A stretch of 64,000 nucleotides of DNA, from positions 1-64,000 of the forward strand of contig VWND01000095.1 of the NCBI GenBank assembly GCA_009599575.1. The letters run 5' to 3'. Source of the DNA: Blumeriella jaapii. Taxonomy: Eukaryota; Ascomycota; Leotiomycetes; Helotiales; Drepanopezizaceae. Positions 56,724 to 64,000 of this stretch are shown one piece after another. The notes below the pieces were generated by a model. It did not search any database. It was not told the origin of the DNA and was given only the letters and a program-made list of their open reading frames with translations. Within the stretch, counting starts at the first letter, position 1, and the number at the start of each line of letters is the position of its first letter. The position numbers and the translations under genes were made by a program.

Positions 56724-57315
56724 TATAAAAGTAGGTAGGAAAACCAGACTGATACGGCCACGTGTCGGTGGGTAAGATAGTCTAGGGAATCCTTAGAAGA
56801 GACTGAAAAAAAGGAAAAAAGAAATAAATAAAAGTATAAATTGGACTGCGTGCTTATAGTATTATTTAAAAAAATGCTTTGCTTTTATACCTGTTGAAAA
56901 TAGTTAATAGCAAAGGGTTTCGGAAGGGTTTATGCCTCGATTATAACTAAAATTATCAATTTTTATTAATATAAAATATTACCGTTTTACATTTTGTTTT
57001 AAATAATATACGTAATCGTTTTTAACTACGATTAAAAAAATATATAATTTTAATAAATGCAATTTAGTTTATTTTATATAATTTAAAAACTAATTAATTA
57101 AAAACCGAACTTTTTAGCTTTTATACTTTTTTAATCTTTTAATTCGTTTTTGGTTTTTTCGCTGTTGGCTTCTGCGAAAAGGTAGCGTTTCGCTTGTCGT
57201 TTAAATTATTTTATTTATTTTGCTTTTTTAAAAAATGGCTCGATAAAATATTAATCGAAGTATCGTTTAAATCTACGAACGTTTTAATAGCTTTTTCGTC
57301 GATAATATTATTAAA
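56724..57315 (-). repeat. Family X terminal repeat, right copy (interrupted)
   Basis: Direct repeat of 26533-27129. Begins TATAAAAGTAGGTAGG and, on minus, carries the same TATAAAAG promoter word and CTACTTTTATA end. It is cut at 57315 by gypsy-2 copy 2 (candidate 5-bp target TTAAA at 57311-57315). Its left edge is GC-rich and little mutated, like the outer edges of other elements here. Confidence 0.6.
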
Positions 57316-57604
57316 TGTTACGATCCTCCCCTGGCTAGTGGTGGTTGCCAGTGGTATGGTTGCCAGTGGTATGGTTGCCAGTGGTATGGTTGCCAGTGGT
57401 ATGATTGCCGGTGGTATTGGAATAAGGTTCGGGCACGGACCACCTCGGCCACTAGGCCTCGCGCTAAGTCACGTGACTTATAAGCGCAACCTATTGTATA
57501 TAAAGTTCGCGATCCCGAGCATTTTAGCTCGGTGTTTTTTTTTTAATTTATATACGTATTTTTTAATTTATATTATTCCGATTATTTTTAAGCTAGCTAT
57601 AATA
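57316..57604 (+). repeat. Gypsy-2 copy 2 5-prime LTR (289 bp)
   Basis: TGTTACGATCCTCCCCTGGC ... AGCTAGCTATAATA. It has about five copies of the 15-bp GGTATGGTTGCCAGT repeat, a perfect 14-bp palindrome AAGTCACGTGACTT at 57465-57478 and a CCGAGCATTTTAGCTCGG hairpin at 57515-57532. The outer two thirds are unmutated; the inner third is RIP-mutated. Confidence 0.93.
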
Positions 57605-59290
57605 TAAAAAAAAACCAAACAACTTTCGCTAAAAAGCTTTATATCTACGATTAAAAATTCGATCTGCTTTTGCAACTCGAATTTCTTTTAAACCGTCCGT
57701 ACCGACGTTTATTTATCGATACTTTAATCAGAACTTCCTTTTATTAATTTTGTTTTTAGAAAAAGCTGGAGTCTTTTTTTTTTATTAATTCGATTTGCTT
57801 TTGCAATTCGAATCGCCTTTTTTTAATATATCTTATGTTTTTCTTATAAATCGACGCGGTATCCGAAAACGAACGCAATCCGTACGATTCGGCTTCGAAT
57901 TAGCATTTCCATTTTTTGCTTTTGCTTCTAGCGCTTCCGAATTCTTATTCGTTTCAGATTTTTTCGACGACTCTAGCAGCGAGTTTTTATTCTACGACTT
58001 TTCTACTAAACCATAATTATTTGCTGAATCCTTTCGCTTTATTATCGAATTTAAAATCGAATTGTACGACGCTGATATTTTAGTATTTTCAAACCGACGA
58101 ATGCTTTTACGACTGCTTAACATATCTGCTAACGCTAAAGGATTTACTGCGGCCCAGCAGCTTTAGATCGTTCAGATAATCGCTTAAGTTATCGCCGCCG
58201 TTTATTTTCTAGTTTCCGTTAATATCGCCCGCGACGCTTTTTTTTTATTCCGAGCTTCGCGCGCTTTTACGGCGGATTTTCAATTAATTTCCGAATATTA
58301 TTTTCCCGTTTTCGACCCAGCTATTTTTCGAATCGAATTATTTAAAATCAAATACTTTCGCTACGCTTTTAGCGATTATTAAAAAAAAATTAAATATAAC
58401 GCATGGAAAATAAATATAAAACTGTTTATTAAAAAGTATTTAAAAAACTTTATATAAGATATAAATTAAGCCAAAATATATTTTAAATATATTATTAGAA
58501 AAGCAAAAACTATTATTTTAAAACATTTAAATTCCGAGTTTTATAATTAAATCCAGTCGGCCCGAAACGTTTTTCGCATTTTTAATTAGCGCTTTTTTAA
58601 TCACAACCGCGTTTAATTTGTTAAATTGCAATATAATAAACTTTATATAAACAACGGTCAGATTTATAATAATTTTCGTTTTTTGTTTATTTATTACGCA
58701 ATTATTAGCAAAATTGCTAAAAACCGTTAGTTTAAAAATATATACGAAAAAATTATTTTTATTTTTAAATACGATTTTCGAATAGAAAAATATAAAATAA
58801 ATAATAATTATATTATTTTAAACGAGTTTTTGGCCGTTGCGGATAAAAAGTTACGTAATATCCGAGCTGAAAAAATGGCTTTTGCTCGTCGCATAAGTTA
58901 TTTTTCTTTTGCTGTAGCTTTTATTAATCAGAATTTTAGGCGTACTTCCGGTATTTTTAAAATTTTATAACGTTTTATTTTTTTAGTTTTTTTGTTCGTA
59001 TAGTTTTTCTTTTTTTTAACAGAAATTCTTACGAGCGTATAACTGTTACTTTTGCCATCTCCGGTTTTTTCCGCTTGGCTGCGCGTTTTTTTAGCGCTTA
59101 TTATAATTACGGCAAACCCGGCCATTTCGCAAACGTTTGTTCCGACGCCAAGCTTAATCGTAAAATCGCCGAAATAATTATCGACGAAAAGCAAAACGAT
59201 TTGTTAAAAAACTTTTAAGCCGTAGCAAAAATTTTTATTATAATAAGAAATTCGATTTGTAAAAGAATTTAAAGTTTAATCAGCGCTTTT
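57605..59290 (+). pseudogene. Gypsy-2 copy 2 gag relic with zinc knuckle
   Basis: The open stretch 57795-58016 (RRGIRKRTQSVRFGFELAFP ... an acidic-aromatic tail) is within gag. At ~59096-59140 + reads AYYNYGKPGHFANVC, a CCHC knuckle (C-x2-C-x4-H-x4-C) in which the first two Cys have become Tyr by G-to-A change. Gag thus ends near 59220 with EIIIDEKQNDLLKNF. RNA packaging is the family role. Confidence 0.75.
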
Positions 59291-59334
59291 TAATAGAAAA
59301 ACGACAGTTTTTAATTTTTATAAAACTAGTACGT

Positions 59335-60300
59335 AATAAATTATATATTAAAACATTTATATATATCGATGGCGAAGCTAATATTTTCGGTGCGATTAAA
59401 ATTCTTTTAGCGTATTAATTTTTTCAACGTTTCGAAGTAAATTTTATTCGGCTGCATAAGTTTATTATATTCATCGGCTATAATAGCGAGCCGAGAAAGC
59501 TTATTTTTTTTGTTATTTTTTTTTTTTTTACGATTAACCGACGTTGTATAAATTTTTTTTTTTTGATCACAAACCTGGGTTTTACCGACGTTTTTATTAA
59601 TCGTAAATTTTTATAGCACTACGATTTAAAACAAGCGTATAACTAAAGAAAAAACAAAATAAAATAGCTATTCGATATGCCTATTATTTTTTATTTCAAC
59701 GAGCAATTATTCGTCGATTTTAATCAGCGAACAAAGCTCAAAATGCTTAATCGCATATATTAAAAAAATGTAAATAAACGAAACAGCGTAATAAAAGCTT
59801 TGCATACTTCTGCTAATACTTTTACGACGATTAAAAAGGCTTATTTAAGCTTTGGAGCTGATAGACCTTTTATGTTTATGCGAAACTTCAAAAGCAGTTT
59901 ATATAAAATGGAAAAGTTTTTTATTAGCAGTTTTGAACCGATCAAGCCGGTTTTTCCAACCGTATTAATTATTCCTTTTATTTCTAATTGCAATATCAGT
60001 TGTATTTCCGCCTTTGTATTCAGCGTTTTACAAATACGCTACGAAAAGCGAATGCGAGCCGCGAAAAAAAAAGGGTTATTATTACTTAACGATTGTACGT
60101 TTATTGCTTTTATATATAATATAAATAAAAAACGTTTCCGCCGTGCGAAAATCGCCGAATTTAAAAAAATTATACAGCTCGCGGCAATAAAAAACATTTC
60201 CGTTTCCGACGTTTTGCAAGCTAAATATAACGATAACGTAGTTTTTGTGAAAAAGCTTTTTTTAGCTTAATATTCGGAATTCGAAAAACTTTTTTATAAG
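59335..60300 (+). pseudogene. Gypsy-2 copy 2 protease and linker relic
   Basis: At ~59360-59640: IYIDGEANIFGAIKILLAY, FIIFIGYNSEPRKLIFF and LGFTDVFINRKFL. This fits a retroviral-type aspartic protease (I-D-S-G-A-N with Ser to Gly/Glu changes). The long stretch 59800-60270 (156 residues, ISAFVFSVLQIRYEKRMRAA, RRAKIAEFKKIIQLA) is the linker to reverse transcriptase and is the longest open frame in this copy. Confidence 0.65.
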
Positions 60301-60339
60301 CAAAAAAACGATAAGCTCGCTTTTCGCCGCTTCGGTGTA

Positions 60340-61200
60340 AATTATAAAATATATTTTGCTACGGAAAATACGTTTTTTATAAAACCATTTAAACGCTTTA
60401 CGAATAAACAGTTTATAAAAGTTAAAAGTTATATTTTCGATAATTTGTATAAAGATTTTATTAAATTTTTTAATGCTTTTTTCGCCGCCCCGATTTTATT
60501 TACTAAAAAATCAGACGGCTTTATGCGTTTGTATATCGATTACCGCAAGCTCAACGATTTTACGAAAAAAAATTTCTACTTTTTGCTTTTGATTAACGAA
60601 ATGCTGGCGCGAATTACTAAAGCTAAAATATTTACGAAAATTAATATTTAATAAGCATTTAATCGAGTCCGAATATTCGAAAAGTTTAAAAAACTGACTA
60701 GTTTCCGTATTCGATACGGCATATATAAATATAAAATCTTTTCGTTCGGTTTTATTAATAAATTCGCCATATTTCAACGTTTTATTAATAATATTTTTAT
60801 AAAATATTTGAATAATTTTTATTCGGCGTATTTTAACGATATTTTTATTTACTTCGCGAATAATTTGAAATATAAAATTTACGTTAAAAAAATTCTGTCG
60901 ATTTTGAAAAAATACGGCCTGAAAACTAACATTAAAAAATGCGAGTTTAATATTACGAAAATTAAATTTTTAGGTTTCGTTATTAGCATTTAAAGTATTA
61001 AAATAAATCCGAAAAAAATCGCTATTATTAAAAACTGGCAATATGCAGCGAATATGCGAGGCGTACAGAGTTTTCTAGGCTTTTGCAATTTTTATAAACG
61101 TTTTATAGCCGGCTACAGCCGTATTTGCCGTCTTTTTACTGCTTTTATAAGCAAAAACGTTTTTTTCGTATTCGAAAAAAAACAAAAAAACGTATAAAAA
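60340..61200 (+). pseudogene. Gypsy-2 copy 2 reverse transcriptase relic
   Basis: 60445-60651: FFAAPILFTKKSDGFMRLYI, DYRKLNDFTKKNFYFLLLIN, RITKAKIFTKINI (D to N). Next FRIRYGIYKYKIFSFGFINK. At ~60822 AYFNDIFIYFANN (YLDDI with the first Asp lost to Asn). The stretch 60808-60993 continues KILSILKKYGLKTNIKKCEF and IKFLGFVIS. INPKKIAIIKNWQ and VQSFLGFCNFYKRFI (~61060) complete the domain. It is a classic gypsy reverse transcriptase and inactive. Confidence 0.9.
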
Positions 61201-61640
61201 GCATTGCGCAAAGCTTTGCTAAATGCTTCTATTTTATATTATTACGATTTTTATAAGTAAACGCGCTTGGAAACCGATTTTTTTAATAGGATAATAGCTA
61301 ACGTATTATCGCAATTGCAAAAAAATAATTTTTATTATCCGGTCGGTTTTTTTTTTAAAATTATAATCGACGCCGAGCTTAATTATCCGATTTACGACAA
61401 AAAGCTTTTCGCTATTTTTCGCTTTTTTAAAAATTATAAGCCGGAGCTGTTAGGCGCTTAAAAAAACGTATATATATATACCGATCATCGCGTTTTAAAA
61501 TACTTTATAACAATTAAAGATTTTTCGGCCCGATAAGCTCGATAGGCCGAGTTTTTCGCCGATTTTTATTTTATAATTATATACCGGTCGGAAATTATTA
61601 ATACGCTCGCTAATACTTTTTTTCGCAAAAACCAAAATAT
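61200..61640 (+). pseudogene. Gypsy-2 copy 2 RNase H relic
   Basis: 61267-61461 reads FFNRIIANVLSQLQKNNFYY, PVGFFFKIIIDAELNYPIYD, KKLFAIFRFFKNY, KPELLGA. Then VYIYTDHRVLKYFITIKDF. VLSQ, E-x-NY-x-IYDK-L-AI and TDHR are diagnostic. Only a few stops. Confidence 0.88.
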
Positions 61641-61719
61641 TTTTTTATTAAAAACGCGATAGCGAGCAGCTCGAAAGCAACAGATGCTTTTCGACGATAA
61701 ATTAAATTTTTAGATTTTA

Positions 61720-62318
61720 AAAAAAATGATTGTTAAAAATATAATTACGCTAGCGCTTATAGAAATAGCTTCCGATAAGTACGATAACGACAGTATTTTT
61801 TTCGAAAAAAACAGCGAAAGCGAAAAGAATAAAATGCTTATAAAAGAATCCGCAGATTTAATTTTCGTAATCGTATACGATATATATAGCTATATAATTA
61901 TAAACGATTTGCTGCAAATTAATAAAAACTTTTTTTTTTCGAAGCGCAACGAGCGCAGGCCCGTAATTATAATTTTAATTATTAACTGCGATAAGACAAA
62001 TTGTTTTTTCAAGGCAGATTGGTATTGCTTTTGAAACTTTTCGAATTGCGAATCTTTTTAATCCGATATATTTACGAACAGCCTTGCGTAGCATACGCTG
62101 AAATAAAAAAAATAAAGCTTTTAATCGGTCGTAAATATTATTAAAAGATTATAAAAGCAGATATATAATAATACGTTTCGAATTGTCGTTGTATACGAAT
62201 AAAAGCTAGGCGCGACAAAACCCCGGGCTTTTTAAAGCTTTTGCTTATATTTAACAGGTTTTATTAATATTTAACGATGGATTTTACGAAGCTTTTATTA
62301 AACGAAAATAATTACGAT
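61720..62318 (+). pseudogene. Gypsy-2 copy 2 integrase start, truncated by insertion
   Basis: After the open stretch 61726-62034, + reads IRYIYEQPCVAYAEIKK, LLIGRKYYQKIIKADI, YVSNCRCIRIKARRDK and YLTMDFTKLLLNENNYD. This is the HHCC zinc region (His partly Tyr) and the first catalytic Asp (MDF). Gypsy-1 copy D begins two bases on, so the remaining core is separated from it. Confidence 0.75.
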
Positions 62319-62587
62319 TGTAACGATCCAATCAGTCGAAGGGCTGGGAGATCAGTCAACTGGTCGCCGAGTTCACATAATATAAAAAACGAGCTTTTGA
62401 TTCTATAACAAAGATATTCACTTAGAATTAACAACTGCAAAAAGCAGAAGTTGCTAAAAAAAAAAAGCCTTATATACATAAATAATTTCCATAATTGATA
62501 AAAAAACCCACTAAAAGACCAGGGAATTTGCAGCTATACGTAATTGTTAAAATAACACGAAAGATGGCAATAAAGTAAATCGTTACA
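62319..62587 (-). repeat. Gypsy-1 copy D 3-prime LTR (269 bp)
   Basis: TGTAACGATCCAATCAGTCG ... AATCGTTACA. It lacks the ~29-bp duplication found in copy C. The outer left half is nearly intact and the inner half mutated. Confidence 0.9.
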
Positions 62588-62830
62588 TTATTTTTCCGTC
62601 CGAAAAAAGCGCGCCCTCGAGCTTTTATTTATTAATACGTCGCTATTCAAATGATCGTACGAATCCAAACCTTCGGAATACGCCTTCAGCCAGTTTACAA
62701 GTTTTGCAAAAAAATCGGAAAGCTTTTTATGCGTTAAATAAAAGTCGCGCACTTTTAAAAAAGCATATATAAAATCAAACGCGGAATACCACGTAAGATT
62801 TTCATTTAAGCTTATTCAAAAAGCTTTGTA

Positions 62831-64000
62831 CTAAAAGGTTTTCCGCTGCATTCGACAAGCGATCAATTCTTCGACTTTGTATTTAAGCTTATTAATTATA
62901 TTAATAAATTCAAAAGCTGAATTAATCTGATCTGAAAACGCGTCGTCAACTGCTTTACGCAATCGACTAGCGTAAAAAACTGGATGTACGTTTATAATAT
63001 TAAAAAAATCTAGCTTAAAAGCGTTATCGAAAATTTTGGCTATAATTTTAAAAAAGCCGTTTATAAAATTATCGAGCTTGCGAAAAGGCCGGAAGGTCGG
63101 AAATAAACGCATATCGAACCATACGTAGTCGCCAACGTCAAAATCGATCGCGCGGCGAAACCTATTCGCACTTTTTTTTATTTTATCGTAAGCTTATTAA
63201 AAATGCGATTTAGCAAAGTTTCAAGCGTCGTAATAGCGGCGAACGTACGCACGAGCTTCGTCTGCGTTTAGCTTATATAAAAAATTAAAAAAAAAAAGAA
63301 ATATCGAACTTCCAGTTTCAATTAGTATAAAAAGTATAACCGTATACAATTTCAAAAAATAAAAGGCCATCTAAACTCTTGTAAAAAAGAATTATTTAAG
63401 CGAAATCCATTATTAAAAAAAATTCGCTTTAATCGTTTTAATAAAAGTTTACGAAAAGTCGAAAGCGTTTTTGCAAATATTAGTTATAAATTTCGGTCTG
63501 ACCATCGGTTTCGAAATAAACGGCTGTCGAAAGCTTTAATTGCGTACCGAGTATTTTATTTAATTCAAACCAAAAAATAAACTAATATTAAAAGCCACGA
63601 TCGCTAATAATACTTTTTAAAAAGCCAAAATACCTGTATACGTGGAATATATACAATTTAGCGAAGCTTCGAACGTCGATATTTTTATAACAAAAAATCG
63701 AAATAATTTACTTAGAAAAGCGATTTATTATTACGAACACGTTATCGTAATCGTATTTATTTTTATTAAAATTGCAAAAATCCATTATAACGTATTTTTA
63801 AAAATGGTTAAAAACAAAAAAAAGCTGAAAAAGGCCGGAGCGCTTATTTTTTAAAACAAAACTTTTTCGATAAACGTAGCAATTGCGACAATATTATTTT
63901 ACGAAAGCTGTCATACCTCGCCAATAATATTAATCCGAAAGCAATTGCGTAATTTTGCGAGCGCTAAAATAAACGGTAAAAATCTGATCGTGCATTTTTC
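62831..64000 (-). pseudogene. Gypsy-1 copy D integrase C-terminal and core relic
   Basis: The open stretch 62831-63112 is 93 residues long like its counterpart at 50844-51125 and has the same HPVFYASRLRK and FRKLDNFINGFFKI blocks. Further right the integrase core continues in decayed form to the window edge. The + frame 63642-63854 is antisense shadow. Confidence 0.8.

Larger units (their letters stand above)
57316..62318 (+). mobile_element. Gypsy-2 copy 2 (plus, 3-prime part cut by another insertion)
   Basis: 5-prime LTR 57316-57604, then gag, CCHC knuckle, protease, reverse transcriptase, RNase H and the start of integrase. Gypsy-1 copy D interrupts it at 62318. Its remaining integrase and 3-prime LTR are expected beyond the window. 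Collinear with copy 1 on the opposite strand. Confidence 0.9.
62319..64000 (-). mobile_element. Gypsy-1 copy D (minus, runs off the window)
   Basis: 3-prime LTR 62319-62587, then the reverse complement of the 3-prime part of the complete gypsy-1. It is inserted into the integrase of gypsy-2 copy 2 after ACGAT (62314-62318); the matching ACGAT should follow its other LTR outside the window. Confidence 0.9.

Noticed and set aside
16277..56760. CAGACTGATAC shared by the 16.3-kb islet and the X terminal repeat
   Set aside because: An 11-base match without extended homology; kept only as a hint in the islet finding.

Overview
The window looks like an AT-rich repeat compartment of a filamentous ascomycete (Pezizomycotina). 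I see no rRNA, no tRNA and no intact host gene. Almost every recognisable coding sequence is a transposon or helicase relic riddled with TAA/TAG where CAA/CAG is expected. Remaining C and G sit mostly in CpG, CpT and CpC contexts while CpA/TpG is largely replaced by TpA. That is the signature of repeat-induced point mutation (RIP), a known pezizomycete process. The species cannot be named from this sequence. Layout from left to right: 1-8.2 kb is an extremely T-rich, purine-poor (on +) degenerate minisatellite and microsatellite field. 8.2-10.9 kb is further AT-rich repeat ending in a (TTTCTA)n tract. 10.97-15.7 kb (minus strand) is a decayed but readable RecQ-type helicase of the fungal telomere-linked helicase kind, with N-terminal C2H2-like fingers, a central region, helicase motifs and the C-terminal GRAGRD motif. 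15.7-16.6 kb holds two short minisatellites and a GC-richer islet. 16.6-18.3 kb is a tandem array of eight ~207-bp units. 18.3-20.7 kb is a second array of about twelve ~190-bp units, most of which carry a telomere-like TTAGGGTTAG core, a G-run and hairpin-forming inverted repeats. Helicase plus telomere-like satellite suggests an ancestral subtelomere now buried inside a chromosome or contig. From 20.7 kb to the end is a nest of LTR retrotransposons and one Tc1/mariner element. A gypsy-1 copy (minus, 20.69-24.39 kb) carries a clean 1368-bp Tc1 insertion. A head-to-head gypsy-1 copy (plus, 24.75-26.53 kb) abuts family X. Family X is split by a complete gypsy-2 (27547-33993, 5-bp duplication CCGTC) and a complete Copia element (36051-51771, duplication AAACA). 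The Copia is itself split by a 1046-bp non-autonomous LTR element (43466-44511, duplication CCAGG) derived from gypsy-2, and by a complete gypsy-1 (45208-51665, duplication CTCGC) lying in its 3-prime LTR. Behind them lie a third Ty3/gypsy pol (52.9-56.7 kb, minus), a second copy of the X end (56724), a second gypsy-2 (57316 onward, plus), and a gypsy-1 (62319 onward, minus) inserted in its integrase. In functional terms nothing here is likely to encode a working protein. The gag, protease, reverse transcriptase, RNase H and integrase relics all belong to selfish elements inactivated by RIP. What deserves attention is structural: the telomere-like satellite and its higher-order variants, the RIP load that falls toward the outer edge of nearly every terminal repeat, the gypsy-2-derived small element, and the odd pol-before-P arrangement in the X region.
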